Counted from the first letter of the stretch, positions 37,541 through 47,212 are shown. The stretch is DNA of 63,758 bases from Algoriphagus resistens (GCF_001442615.1 NZ_LMXN01000022.1:1-63758), one strand, 5' to 3'. Notes: generated by a model from the sequence alone, not told the origin. A program made the numbers and translations.

Positions 37541-37975
37541 ATGTCATATACCCCAATTCATAAGGAATATACCAATGGAGAAGTTACCATCACCTGGGAG
37601 CCACATAAATGCATCCATTCCAAGAAGTGCGTTTCGGGGTTACCTTCAGTCTTTGACTTTGAAAAAAGACCGTGGGTCAATTCTGAAGGGGCAAGCACAG
37701 AAACAATTGTCAAGCAAATAGATACCTGTCCCAGCGGTGCGTTAGGGTATTATTTTGCGGAGCACAAAGAAGAAAACACAGCAGATATTACCTCAGAGCA
37801 ATTAGTAGAAGTGATTCCCAACGGACCACTGATGGTCTATGGAAACATCCAGGTCAAACTTCCCGACGATCACATCATAAACCAAAGTAAGGTTTCTGCA
37901 TTCTGTAGATGTGGGTCCAGTCAGAACAAACCTTTTTGTGATGGCACACACAAGAAAATAAATTTCCAAGGCTAA
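37541..37975 (+). CDS. Fused divergent 4Fe-4S and CDGSH iron-sulphur protein
   Basis: 144 residues with two Fe-S modules. The N-terminal half (WEPHKCIHSKKCVSGLPSVFD ... DTCPSGALGYY) is the single-cluster Fer4_19 domain; the C-terminal half carries the CDGSH signature CRCGSSQNKPFCDGTHKK, binding a 2Fe-2S cluster through three Cys and one His. These fusions are widespread but poorly characterised; an electron-transfer or redox-sensing role is likely. It ends 14 bases before the KefF-like quinone reductase gene, which in turn precedes a Kef antiporter, suggesting a link to electrophile or redox stress. Confidence 0.9.
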   Translation: MSYTPIHKEYTNGEVTITWEPHKCIHSKKCVSGLPSVFDFEKRPWVNSEGASTETIVKQIDTCPSGALGYYFAEHKEENTADITSEQLVEVIPNGPLMVYGNIQVKLPDDHIINQSKVSAFCRCGSSQNKPFCDGTHKKINFQG

Positions 37976-37988
37976 AGCCTATACATGC

Positions 37989-38549
37989 ATGCGTAAAGTA
38001 CTCGTTCTTTTTGCTCACCCAAAATTTGAACATTCCAAAGTAAACCAAGCTTTGATCCAGGCTATCTCTGGATTGAAAAATATAGAAATCAGGGACCTAT
38101 ATGAACTCTATCCCGATTTCAATATCTCTATTCAGGCAGAGCAGGAGGCACTGTTTGAAGCAGAAGTGATCATCTGGCATCATCCAATTTACTGGTATTC
38201 CTGTCCACCTCTCATGAAGCAGTGGATAGATCTGGTTTTGGAATTTGCATGGGCTTATGGACCAGGGGGAATTTATCTAAAGGGGAAATATGTGATAAAT
38301 ACGATCACCAGCGGAGGATCCCAGGAAGCCTACCAAATTGAGGGTAGAAATAACTATAAAATTGAGGACTTCCTTCGACCATTTGAGCAAACAGCCAGGC
38401 TCTGTAATATGGTTTATCTACCTCCATTCCATGTAGCAGGAACACATAAAATCACGGATACCGAATTGAGCCAAAAAGCAAAATCTTACAAAGAATTGCT
38501 GCTTGGTTTTCGGGATCAGACAGACATTGCCAATTATCGAACCAGCTAA
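37989..38549 (+). CDS. KefF-like NAD(P)H:quinone oxidoreductase (flavodoxin-like)
   Basis: 186 residues of the Flavodoxin_2 family: VLVLFAHPKFEHSKVN phosphate-binding start, VIIWHHPIYWYSCPPLMKQWIDLVLEFAWAYGPGG, and TSGGSQEAYQ. It binds FMN or FAD and reduces quinones; in enterobacteria KefF also serves as the obligatory ancillary subunit of the KefC antiporter. Here it lies 11 bases upstream of a Kef-type antiporter gene, which supports the same partnership. Confidence 0.92.
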   Translation: MRKVLVLFAHPKFEHSKVNQALIQAISGLKNIEIRDLYELYPDFNISIQAEQEALFEAEVIIWHHPIYWYSCPPLMKQWIDLVLEFAWAYGPGGIYLKGKYVINTITSGGSQEAYQIEGRNNYKIEDFLRPFEQTARLCNMVYLPPFHVAGTHKITDTELSQKAKSYKELLLGFRDQTDIANYRTS

Positions 38550-38560
38550 AAATTGAGCTT

Positions 38561-40441
38561 ATGAACGGATTTTTGGCAAATGCCATCATATATATCTTAG
38601 CTGCAATTGTCTGCGTTCCCATTGCCAAAAAACTCGGAATGGGTTCTGTCTTGGGCTACTTGATTGCCGGCATTCTTATCGGCCCCTATTTGCTTGGTTT
38701 TATTACAAACGAAGGCCAGGGCCAGGATATCATGCACGCCACAGAATTTGGCGTGGTAATGATGCTGTTTCTGATCGGACTGGAATTAGAACCAAAAAAC
38801 CTTTGGAAAATGCGTCAATTGATTTTACAGATCGGATTGAGCCAAGTCTTAGTTACTGCCGCATTGATTTTCGTAATTGGGGTACTTCTCGATGTTTCCT
38901 GGCAGATATCCCTTGCCATTGGCCTTTCTATGGCACTGTCCTCTACGGCTATCGTATTGCAATCGCTCAAGGAAAAGAATCAGATGAACAGCCCAAACGG
39001 GAGGCTTTCATTTGGAGTTTTGCTGATGCAGGACATCGCCGTAATTCCGATTCTGGCTCTTTTGCCACTCTTAATCACGGGGGATGCTACCCCTACAGAC
39101 GAGGCGACAGGGATACATGGGTTGATAGACAGCTTGCCTGGCTGGGCACAGACCCTATCGATTGTCGGGGCTATCGGGATAGTAGTTGTCCTTGGGCAAT
39201 TTGGTTTTGGCCCCCTTTTGAATTGGGTTGCAAAAAGTAGGTTAAGGGAGTTGTTCACAGCATCTGCCCTACTGATCGTAGTGGGAATATCGTTCCTGAT
39301 GGAGCTGGTAGGCTTGAGCCCGGCATTAGGCTCATTTTTGGCAGGGGTCATCTTAGCCAATTCACCCTATAGGCATGCGCTGGAATCTGATTTAGAACCT
39401 TTCAAAGGCTTGCTTCTTGGGCTGTTTTTTATGGCCGTCGGGTCAACGATCAATTTCAATCTCATCTTTACCAATGCCCCGGTTATAATTTCGCTGACGC
39501 TGGGTATTATCATTTTGAAAACAGTCATACTATTGATTATTGGCAAAACCAAGAAATTAAGACTGACAAACAATCTCAGCTTTGCCATAGGTCTTTCCCA
39601 AGTCGGGGAATTCTCTTTTGTCACCTATGCTTTCGCTCTTCAACTTGGTATTTTTGCTCAATCGACCTCAGATACATTGATGGCTGTGACAGCTTTGAGC
39701 ATGACCATCACCCCTATCCTTATAGTATTGCTGGATAAGGTAATCAATCCTGCGATTAGCAAAACCCAAAAGGTGCTAGAAAAAGAGATGGATAGCATTG
39801 ACGAGCACAATAAGGTAATCCTGGTTGGATTCGGCCATTTTGGTTCGACCCTCGGACGGTTTTTGCGGGCAAATGGCGTAGAGGCTACTATTCTGGATTC
39901 GGATCCAGATCGGGTAGACTACCTGAGAAAAATGGGATTCAAAGTGTATTTCGGCGATGGGACACGGGGAGAATTGCTTCACTCGGCCGGAGCAGGCCAG
40001 GCATCCATCCTGATTTCTGCCATCGACAATACCGAATACAGTATCAAACTTGTAGAGCTCTGCAAAGAAGAATTTCCACATCTGGAGGTGATGATCCGGG
40101 CCAAGAACAGGTACGATGCTTTTGAACTCATGGAAATGGGTGTGAAGAACATTTACAGGGAACATCTGGACACCTCGATTAGAATGGGAGAAGATGTATT
40201 GAAAAAACTTGGCTTCAGGGCTCACACCGTACACCGGCTGGCAAAGCAATTTCGGGATTATGACGAAAATGCATTGAAAGTACTGGTGAATTTCAAAGAC
40301 AATAAAGACGAGTATATTTCCAAAAACCGTCAGCAGATTGAAATGCAGGAAAGCCTATTATCAGGAGAATTGATGCGGAAGTTTTCTGTAAATGATCATA
40401 CGTGGGACAGCGATTCTATCAAAGAAGCTGATAATTCATGA
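38561..40441 (+). CDS. Kef-type K+/H+ antiporter with RCK/TrkA-N domain
   Basis: 626 residues. About twelve helices of the CPA2 cation:proton antiporter fold (LIAGILIGPYLLGF; GVVMMLFLIGLELEPKNLWKMR; QDIAVIPILALLPLLI; AGVILANSPYRHALESDLEPFKGLLLGLFFMAVGS), then a cytosolic TrkA-N Rossmann domain from about 418 (VILVGFGHFGSTLGRFLRANGVEATILDSDPDRVDYL). In the Kef systems glutathione adducts open the channel and acidify the cell against electrophiles; with the KefF-like partner gene upstream this is the likely role. Whether the ligand is glutathione or another thiol here is not visible. Confidence 0.93.
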   Translation: MNGFLANAIIYILAAIVCVPIAKKLGMGSVLGYLIAGILIGPYLLGFITNEGQGQDIMHATEFGVVMMLFLIGLELEPKNLWKMRQLILQIGLSQVLVTAALIFVIGVLLDVSWQISLAIGLSMALSSTAIVLQSLKEKNQMNSPNGRLSFGVLLMQDIAVIPILALLPLLITGDATPTDEATGIHGLIDSLPGWAQTLSIVGAIGIVVVLGQFGFGPLLNWVAKSRLRELFTASALLIVVGISFLMELVGLSPALGSFLAGVILANSPYRHALESDLEPFKGLLLGLFFMAVGSTINFNLIFTNAPVIISLTLGIIILKTVILLIIGKTKKLRLTNNLSFAIGLSQVGEFSFVTYAFALQLGIFAQSTSDTLMAVTALSMTITPILIVLLDKVINPAISKTQKVLEKEMDSIDEHNKVILVGFGHFGSTLGRFLRANGVEATILDSDPDRVDYLRKMGFKVYFGDGTRGELLHSAGAGQASILISAIDNTEYSIKLVELCKEEFPHLEVMIRAKNRYDAFELMEMGVKNIYREHLDTSIRMGEDVLKKLGFRAHTVHRLAKQFRDYDENALKVLVNFKDNKDEYISKNRQQIEMQESLLSGELMRKFSVNDHTWDSDSIKEADNS

Positions 40442-40465
40442 AATAAACTTCAATAAATTTGGAAT

Positions 40466-40482
40466 ATTAAACAGTGTTTAAT
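40466..40482. promoter_or_regulatory. TetR-type operator upstream of the TetR gene
   Basis: ATTAAACAGTGTTTAAT is a palindrome (ATTAAAC, AGT, GTTTAAT) 26 bases before the TetR ATG. A near copy lies upstream of the efflux operon at 41142, so it is the probable binding site of this regulator. Confidence 0.7.
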
Positions 40483-40507
40483 TAATTTTAACCATTCAAA
40501 AATTATA

Positions 40508-41119
40508 ATGGGAATTACAGACCGCAAAGAAAGAGAGAAGGAAGAGCTGAAGGAGACTATTCTGAAAGCTGCAAAAACATTGTTTTTGGAAAAAGGTGTT
40601 GAAAAGACTTCTATGAGAAACATTGCAGATAGAATTGAATACAGCCCCGGAATAATCTACCATTACTTTAAGGATAAAAACGAGATTTTCCATGCGCTGC
40701 ACCAAGAAGGATTTAAAACTCTCAGTGAGAAAATGGAAGTCCTTTCCGTAATCCAGGATCCTTTGGAGAGATTGAAAGCAATGGGAAAAATCTACATAAA
40801 ATTTGCGATGGAAAACCCTGACATGTACGATCTTATGTTTATAAAAGAGGCTCCACTTTGCCATGTATTTGATTCAGAAAAGGAAGAATGGATAGAAGGA
40901 GGGGGCGCATTCAATGGGCTTCGTATGACTATCAAGCAAGCGCTAGCTGATGGGTACTTCCCCGCTCATGAGTCAGAATCATTAGCTTATATGGTATGGT
41001 CCACTGTGCATGGCCTGGTTTCTTTAAACATCAGAAAACGATGTGAAGTCATAGACATTACACGCAGAGAAAACATTGTGAGCGATGGCTTAGACGCTTT
41101 CTTTAAACTCTTGGGATAA
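40508..41119 (+). CDS. TetR/AcrR-family repressor of the adjacent RND efflux operon
   Basis: 203 residues. N-terminal HTH (ELKETILKAAKTLFLEKGVEKTSMRNIADRIEYSPGIIYHYFKDKNEIFHAL) of the TetR family; the C-terminal ligand domain has no recognisable motif. It is encoded 59 bases upstream of the TolC gene in the same direction, with matching operators before both, so it probably represses itself and the efflux genes until an effector binds. Confidence 0.92.
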   Translation: MGITDRKEREKEELKETILKAAKTLFLEKGVEKTSMRNIADRIEYSPGIIYHYFKDKNEIFHALHQEGFKTLSEKMEVLSVIQDPLERLKAMGKIYIKFAMENPDMYDLMFIKEAPLCHVFDSEKEEWIEGGGAFNGLRMTIKQALADGYFPAHESESLAYMVWSTVHGLVSLNIRKRCEVIDITRRENIVSDGLDAFFKLLG

Positions 41120-41141
41120 TTCCCATTTTTTTTGTCTTAGT

Positions 41142-41158
41142 ATTAAACAGTGTTCATA
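41142..41158. promoter_or_regulatory. Second TetR-type operator, before the RND operon
   Basis: ATTAAACAGTGTTCATA repeats the first eleven or more bases of the palindrome at 40466, with one weakened half-site. It is 20 bases upstream of the TolC-family ATG. Confidence 0.65.
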
Positions 41159-41177
41159 AAATAGACAATGTAATAAA

Positions 41178-42533
41178 ATGAAAATCAAGACTAGTATTTT
41201 ACTAATCCCACTTGGCTTATTAATGAGCTATTCTTTGCCTGCCCAGGAGATTTTGAAAGAATACATCCAGCTTGGGATTGAAAACAATCTGGTTCTGAAG
41301 GAAAAGAATATTTCGATAGAGCAAAGCATTCTGGCCCTGAAAGATGCCAAAAGTTTCTTTATACCAGCGGTGGAATTTGGAGCGAGCTACACGCTGGCAA
41401 CAGGAGGACGCACGATCGATTTCCCGGTCGGGGATCTGCTCAACAATGTATACAGCACATTAAATGAGCTGACTCAGTCCCAGCAGTTTTCACAGTTGGA
41501 AAATGTCAACGTGAACTTCCTGGCCAACAACTTTTACGATGCGAGATTCAGGGTGAGCATGCCACTCATCAATCCAGATCTATCCTATCAAAAAGACATG
41601 CGCGAAAAACAGGTACAAGTATCCCAATACGAGCTGGCTATCTACAAAGCAACACTTATCCAGGACATCAAACTTGCCTATTTCGACTATTGCACCGCCC
41701 ACATGGCCATAGATGTGATCAAAAGTTCCAAAGAACTGGTCGTCCAGAACTTAAGAGACAACCAATCGCTTCTCGAAAATGGCAGGGGGCTTCCTGCATC
41801 AGTATTACGTGCCGAGAGCGAAGTTGAAAATATAAATGCCTTGTTGATTGAAGCCGGGAACAGACAAAAGAACGCAAGTTATTACCTCAATTTCCTCCTC
41901 AACAGACCATTGGAAACAGAGCTTATTTTCGAAGAACAACCGCTCGATTGGGAATTGATCAGAAGTCTCACACAGGAAGAAAACCTCTCGTCCAGACCTG
42001 AACTTTTGCAGCTTGCCACTCTGCATTCCATTCAGGAAACCCAATTGAAATCAAGCAAAAACTACTGGATCCCCAGACTTAGTACGTTTGCTGATCTAGG
42101 AAGCCAGGCTTTCAATTTCGAATTCAGCAGCCAAAACACGGCATACCTGTTTTTTGGGCTGAATCTATCCATTCCCATTTTCCAGGGAGGGAGGAACAGA
42201 ACCCAGATACAGCGTTCACAGCTGGGTTTAGAAAATATAGCTGTACAGCAAAGCCTCACAGAAAACAAGCTAACCCTTGATCTCAAACTTGCAAAAAACC
42301 AATTGAAGACAAGTGAAGCCACTTATCGCTCAGCTGAGAAGAAGACCGAATCCTCGGGCACTTACCTCAGATTAGTCAATCGGGGATTCAAAGAAGGCAC
42401 CAATTCCCTGATAGAATTTATAGATGCCAGAAACCAATACACGCAAGCTGAATTACAAAAAACGATTACGGCCTATGCACTCTTAAAAGCACAGGCCACA
42501 CTCGAAAGACAACTGCTCACAGATACATACTAA
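41178..42533 (+). CDS. TolC-family outer-membrane efflux channel
   Basis: 451 residues with a signal peptide (ending SLPAQ). Two OEP repeats of long alpha-helical hairpins and beta strands: LKEYIQLGIENNLVLKEKNISIEQSILALKDAK at the front and KTTSEATYRSAEKKTESSGTYLRLVNRGFKEGTNSLIEFIDARNQY-like sequence near the end, the typical second-repeat signature. Forms the outer-membrane duct of the tripartite pump encoded with the next two genes (gap of 2 bases to the adaptor). Confidence 0.93.
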   Translation: MKIKTSILLIPLGLLMSYSLPAQEILKEYIQLGIENNLVLKEKNISIEQSILALKDAKSFFIPAVEFGASYTLATGGRTIDFPVGDLLNNVYSTLNELTQSQQFSQLENVNVNFLANNFYDARFRVSMPLINPDLSYQKDMREKQVQVSQYELAIYKATLIQDIKLAYFDYCTAHMAIDVIKSSKELVVQNLRDNQSLLENGRGLPASVLRAESEVENINALLIEAGNRQKNASYYLNFLLNRPLETELIFEEQPLDWELIRSLTQEENLSSRPELLQLATLHSIQETQLKSSKNYWIPRLSTFADLGSQAFNFEFSSQNTAYLFFGLNLSIPIFQGGRNRTQIQRSQLGLENIAVQQSLTENKLTLDLKLAKNQLKTSEATYRSAEKKTESSGTYLRLVNRGFKEGTNSLIEFIDARNQYTQAELQKTITAYALLKAQATLERQLLTDTY

Positions 42534-42535
42534 CT

Positions 42536-43588
42536 ATGAAAAATTTCACAAACCTCTTCTCCGTTCTTTTGCTGGCAGGAATAGCTTACAGCTGCAGCCA
42601 GGCGGAGACCAAAAGTCTCCTTCCCTCCAAAGGAGAAGTAATCCCGGTAAACATACAACCCCTTGAAAAAGGCAGCTATTCTATTCCGATACCTACCAGT
42701 GGCAATTTTACCACCAAAAATGAAACCATTCTCTCCTTTAAAGTTGGGGGAATTATTTCTAAAATCAATGTTGAAGAAGGGGAGAAAGTAGTGAAGGGAC
42801 AATTGCTCGCGACCCTGAACCTGACCGAGATCCAGTCAGGATTAGACCAATCTAAAATCGGGCTGGAGAAAGCAAAAAGAGATTTTGAACGAGTGGCCAG
42901 GCTTTATACAGACAGTGTAGCCACATTGGAACAAAAGCAAAATTCTGAAACAGCGCTAGGGATAGCAGAGCAACAAGTCAAAGCTGCAGCATTTAATCTT
43001 GAATATTCACAGATTAGAGCAAATCAAAGCGGGTTTGTCCTGACAAAATTTGTGAACGAAGGGCAGCAGGTCACTTCCGGGGCACCTGTTTTGCAGATCA
43101 ACGGGAACAATGCTGATGCTTGGGTTTTTCGGACCAGTGTAAACGATCAAAACTGGTCTTCTATATCTCTTGGAGACTCCGCTAGCCTGACAACAGACAC
43201 AGAAGAAAACAGAAGTTTTTCAGGAAAAATTGTTCGCAAGAGCCAAGCTGCTGACCCGGCCACCGGGGCCTTTTGGATAGAGATTTCCCCTGACAATCCC
43301 GGAGAGATAAAATTGGCTTCCGGCATGTTTGGCAGAGCTACTATTTTCCCAAGTAATCAAATAGAGGCCTGGGAAATCCCCTACGAGTCACTTCTCGATG
43401 CCCAAGGAGATCAGGGCTATGTCTTTGTATCCAAAGACAAAAAAACAGCTGAAAAAGTATCTGTCAAGCTGGGAAAAATCTCCCCCCAATCAGTCCAGGT
43501 AACCGAAGGCCTTGCAGGATATCCCCATTTGATCATTTCGGGCTCTGCCTACCTCACTGACCAGTCCCAAATCAAAATCCAGAACTAA
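42536..43588 (+). CDS. RND efflux periplasmic adaptor (membrane-fusion lipoprotein)
   Basis: 350 residues; lipobox AYSC in MKNFTNLFSVLLLAGIAYSC predicts lipid anchoring. Lipoyl domain halves (LSFKVGGIISKINVEEGEKVVKGQLLATL; RANQSGFVLTKFVNEGQQVTSGAPVLQI) flank an alpha-helical hairpin (GLEKAKRDFERVARLYTDSVATLEQ); a beta-barrel and membrane-proximal domain follow. Bridges TolC and the RND pump. Its TAA overlaps the ATG of the pump gene by one base. Confidence 0.94.
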   Translation: MKNFTNLFSVLLLAGIAYSCSQAETKSLLPSKGEVIPVNIQPLEKGSYSIPIPTSGNFTTKNETILSFKVGGIISKINVEEGEKVVKGQLLATLNLTEIQSGLDQSKIGLEKAKRDFERVARLYTDSVATLEQKQNSETALGIAEQQVKAAAFNLEYSQIRANQSGFVLTKFVNEGQQVTSGAPVLQINGNNADAWVFRTSVNDQNWSSISLGDSASLTTDTEENRSFSGKIVRKSQAADPATGAFWIEISPDNPGEIKLASGMFGRATIFPSNQIEAWEIPYESLLDAQGDQGYVFVSKDKKTAEKVSVKLGKISPQSVQVTEGLAGYPHLIISGSAYLTDQSQIKIQN

Positions 43589-46500
43589 TGAAAATATCAG
43601 ATTTTGCTGTTAAAAATTACCAGTTTACGTTAATCATTTTTCTGATGACCGTGGCGGTCGGTTTAACTACATTTTTCAATATGCCGCGTAGTGAGGATCC
43701 TGTGATAGAAGCTCCTCAGTTTCCTGTTGTGGTAGTCTATCCGGGGGCCAGCCCGGAAGATATGGAGGAGCTGGTGGTAGATCCATTGGAAAAGGTGATT
43801 TACGGGCTGGAGGACATTAAACGGATAAAAACAGAGATACAGGACGGGGTGGCAGTGATCTTCGTGGAATACAACTACAACGAAGATGTCAATGAGAAGT
43901 ACCAAGAATTGGTAAGGGAGGTAAATTCTCTTCGTCCTGAACTCCCACAGGATATTTATAGCATAGAAATCAGAAAAGTCAGGCCGTCCGATGTGAATAT
44001 ATTGCAGCTTGCTATGATCTCAGAAAATGCTTCTAAGGAGCAAATGAAACGCTACGCGGACAGGCTTCAGGATGTTCTGGAGAAAATCAACGAGTTGAAA
44101 AAAGTGGAAATCCATGGGATTCCAGATCAAATCGTCCGTATCGAGTTGAGTTTGGATAAAATCTCAGAAATGAATATTCCCGTCAATGCCATCATAGGGA
44201 GCATCCAAAGTGAACTTGCAAATATTCCGGGTGGATCGGTAGAAGCTGGCACCAAGACCTTCAATGTGAAGACAAGCGGGAATTATACTACCGCAGCCGA
44301 AATTGCTGAGACGATCATATTTTCTTACCAGGGAAAAAACATCGCACTTAAAGACATAGCAACTGTCCATAATGACTTTGAAGACCAAAAGCATCTAACC
44401 CGGCTAAATGGCTATCGATCCCTATTCATCACTGCTGCAATGAAAGAGGGGAACAATATATCCACCCTGCAGGAAAAGTACCTTCCTGTACTGGAATCTT
44501 TCAGAGCTGAACTGCCGGAAAATATTGCCCTGGTAACTGCTTTTGATCAAGCAGACTATGTAAACAGACGTCTAAGCGGATTAGGAACAGATTTTCTAAT
44601 TGCAATTGGATTGGTATTTATCACTCTTTTACCGCTAGGAAACCGGGCATCTCTGATAGTAATGATCTCTATCCCCCTTTCCCTTGCCATAGGCTTGGTG
44701 CTTCTGAATGCATTCGGATTCGGCCTCAATCAGCTAAGTATCGTGGGCTTGGTAGTTGCCCTGGGTCTTTTAGTGGATGATAGCATTGTGGTAGTGGAAA
44801 ATATTGAACGGTGGATCCGTGAGGGCCATTCCAGAATGGATTCTGCACTTTTGGCCACCAAACAGATTTCTGTTTCCGTGGTCGGCTGTACAATTACGTT
44901 GATCATAGCCTTTATGCCACTGGTTTTCCTGCCCGAAGGTTCCGGAGATTTTATCAGGAGTCTTCCGCTGGCGGTAATTATGAGTGTGTTAGCCTCGATG
45001 TTGGTATCACTCACGATTATCCCCTTTCTGGCCTCCAGGATTCTAAAGGAGCATGGCGACAATGAAAATCGCGTTTTACTATTCGTTCAAAAAGCCATAC
45101 ATAATAGCTATGCCCCTATTTTGGAAAAAGCATTGAATAAGCCTGCCCGCACATTGGCAATTGCAGGTAGCATATTCGCAGTTTCACTTGTTCTATTTCC
45201 AATTATAGGTTTTAGCCTTTTTCCCCCATCCGAAAAACCGCAATTCCTGATCAATATCACTACCCCACTGCAATCCAATCTGGCCACCACAGACCTGGTG
45301 GCCAGAGAAGTGGAAGCTGAACTCAGCCAGATTCCGGAAATGATGAATTTCTCCACCAATGTAGGAAAAGGAAATCCAAGGATTTATTATAATGAAATCC
45401 CAGAAAACGAGCGGACAGACTATGCACAAATCTTTGTACAGCTGAATCCGGCAACTACTCCTCCCCAAAAAATGGCTTTAATCGAAGAATTGAAAAGTAA
45501 ATTCATCGACTATGCAGGCGCAAAAATAGAGGTGAAAAACTTCGAACAGGGTCCTCCGGTAACGGCTCCGGTGGAAGTAAGGATTAGCGGGGAGAATCTT
45601 GATACGCTCCGCAATCTGGCCACTCAAGTGGAGACCCTGCTCAAAAACACCGAAGGGACACTGTATATCAACAATCCCATTGCCAATCTCAAAACAGACA
45701 TTAGGGTAGAAATCCAAAAGGATCAGGCACGGCAACTGGGAATCAATATCGCAGATATTGACCGAACGGTGAGACTGGCCATTGCAGGATTGAACCTGGG
45801 CTCATTTACTGATGAGCTTGGATCTGAGCGGGACATTATCATCACAAGCCCACGGGTAGCAAAAGCGACCTTGGCAAATTTCAATGGCTTGCATATCAAT
45901 AATCAGCAAGGAGCTGGGATCCCGCTTTCGCAGGTAGCAAATCTCCAATTAGAAAGCAGTAATCTTTCCATAGACCATTATAATAAAATCAGATCAGTCT
46001 CTCTATCTGCTTTCGTAGATCCTAATTATCTCAATGACCGAGTGATCAGTGAGGTAATCTCCAGAATGGAGAAAATGGATCTACCCGACGGCTATAGTTT
46101 TACCATGGGAGGAGAATATGAAACCAGACAAGAATCCTTTGCGGGATTTAACACCGTAATAATTGTCACAGTTTTCCTATTTATCGCAGTATTAATTTTG
46201 CTATTCAAAACATTTAAAAGCACCATTATTGTACTGTCAGTCATTCCGCTGGGCATGGTCGGGGCACTAGTTGCACTTTGGGTGACGGGAAACTCTTTAT
46301 CCTTTGTTGCAATAATCGGTCTGATTGCTCTTGCGGGGATCGAAGTCAAGACATCAATTTTGCTGGTGGATTTCACAAATCAATTACGATTGGAAGGAAA
46401 AGCACTCAATGAAGCTATTCGCGAGGCTGGAGAAGTCCGCTTTTTGCCTATCGTACTTACCACGGTCACCGCAATCGGCGGATTGATCCCGATTGCGATT

Positions 46501-46620
46501 TCTACAAACCCACTCATCTCTCCACTTGCGATAGTTTTGATTGGCGGACTAATCAGCTCTACTGTCCTTTCACGAATTGTCACTCCTGTCATGTACAAAC
46601 TACTTCCACCAAAATTATGA
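43588..46620 (+). CDS. RND-family efflux pump (AcrB/MMPL-like, HAE type)
   Basis: 1,010 residues, standard for the AcrB/MdtB class. TM1 is followed by MPRSEDPVIEAPQFPVVVVYPGASPEDMEELV; the proton-relay aspartates occur as GLVVALGLLVDDSIVVVENIERW in TM4, and the TM10-11 equivalent is GLIALAGIEVKTSILLVDFTNQLRLEGK. Uses the proton gradient to export drugs or lipophilic compounds; substrate unknown. Last gene of the TetR-TolC-adaptor-pump operon; a strong A/T stem-loop lies about 150 bases downstream. Confidence 0.95.
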   Translation: MKISDFAVKNYQFTLIIFLMTVAVGLTTFFNMPRSEDPVIEAPQFPVVVVYPGASPEDMEELVVDPLEKVIYGLEDIKRIKTEIQDGVAVIFVEYNYNEDVNEKYQELVREVNSLRPELPQDIYSIEIRKVRPSDVNILQLAMISENASKEQMKRYADRLQDVLEKINELKKVEIHGIPDQIVRIELSLDKISEMNIPVNAIIGSIQSELANIPGGSVEAGTKTFNVKTSGNYTTAAEIAETIIFSYQGKNIALKDIATVHNDFEDQKHLTRLNGYRSLFITAAMKEGNNISTLQEKYLPVLESFRAELPENIALVTAFDQADYVNRRLSGLGTDFLIAIGLVFITLLPLGNRASLIVMISIPLSLAIGLVLLNAFGFGLNQLSIVGLVVALGLLVDDSIVVVENIERWIREGHSRMDSALLATKQISVSVVGCTITLIIAFMPLVFLPEGSGDFIRSLPLAVIMSVLASMLVSLTIIPFLASRILKEHGDNENRVLLFVQKAIHNSYAPILEKALNKPARTLAIAGSIFAVSLVLFPIIGFSLFPPSEKPQFLINITTPLQSNLATTDLVAREVEAELSQIPEMMNFSTNVGKGNPRIYYNEIPENERTDYAQIFVQLNPATTPPQKMALIEELKSKFIDYAGAKIEVKNFEQGPPVTAPVEVRISGENLDTLRNLATQVETLLKNTEGTLYINNPIANLKTDIRVEIQKDQARQLGINIADIDRTVRLAIAGLNLGSFTDELGSERDIIITSPRVAKATLANFNGLHINNQQGAGIPLSQVANLQLESSNLSIDHYNKIRSVSLSAFVDPNYLNDRVISEVISRMEKMDLPDGYSFTMGGEYETRQESFAGFNTVIIVTVFLFIAVLILLFKTFKSTIIVLSVIPLGMVGALVALWVTGNSLSFVAIIGLIALAGIEVKTSILLVDFTNQLRLEGKALNEAIREAGEVRFLPIVLTTVTAIGGLIPIAISTNPLISPLAIVLIGGLISSTVLSRIVTPVMYKLLPPKL

Positions 46621-46764
46621 TCCTATGACCTGCATGTCTCCCTATCAAAAGGCCATTGAGGTTTTCTAGTTATACGGCTAAAGGAAGAATTGATCCGTCA
46701 AATCCCACTCCCTGTCACCTCACCAAAAGCCACAGACATCACTAACTGTCAGATGGTTGGTTAG

Positions 46765-46797
46765 AAAAATTAACAATCCTATTAATTGTTAATTTTT
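46765..46797. terminator. A/T-rich stem-loop after the RND operon
   Basis: AAAAATTAACAAT and ATTGTTAATTTTT form a perfect 13-bp stem with a 7-base loop. T-rich on both strands, so it could end transcription from the pump operon; an operator role is the alternative. Confidence 0.5.
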
Positions 46798-46935
46798 AGT
46801 TCGTCTGTAGCGAATTGAAAAGTAATAACGTTTTTATCTAGTACTTTGGAACTAAGTATTTGATTTAGTGTTCTTCAAGACGGCAAGTATAAAATAACCT
46901 ATTGAATTTTTCTTTTTACCTAAAAGACTACTACT

Positions 46936-47184
46936 ATGAACCAACAATTTACACTACTGAAAAAAGCCATCGAAGTCTTCCACTCGTATGGTATTACCTT
47001 AATCGGCCAGCATAAAAATGCTGACTTTATTGAGCAACTTCGTATGGATCCTGTGTTTATAAACGGACTGATATTCGAGCTAGAGTATCAGCTGCAGATC
47101 ATTTTCCAAGATGAAAAACTCGGTACTGTGCATACGCCTAAGGATTTGATAGTTCTTCTTTTCAATATCCCGCAGGAAAATTGA
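46936..47184 (+). CDS. Acyl-carrier-protein-like small protein lacking the carrier serine
   Basis: 82 residues. The middle and end (INGLIFELEYQLQIIFQDEKLGTVHTPKDLIVLL) match the helix 2-3 region of acyl carrier proteins, where ELExxF and the late TVxDLI are characteristic. The phosphopantetheine site, normally DSL at the start of helix 2, reads DPV here, so there is no serine to carry the cofactor. It may be a structural or regulatory ACP homologue, or an unrelated four-helix protein. Own promoter region upstream and a terminator directly after; no fatty-acid genes adjacent. Confidence 0.6.
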   Translation: MNQQFTLLKKAIEVFHSYGITLIGQHKNADFIEQLRMDPVFINGLIFELEYQLQIIFQDEKLGTVHTPKDLIVLLFNIPQEN

Positions 47185-47212
47185 AAAGAGTTTTGAAAAT
47201 AAACCAACTATA

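Noticed and set aside
39776..40249. 157-codon minus-strand open frame
   Set aside because: Antisense to the RCK domain of the Kef antiporter; no family resemblance.
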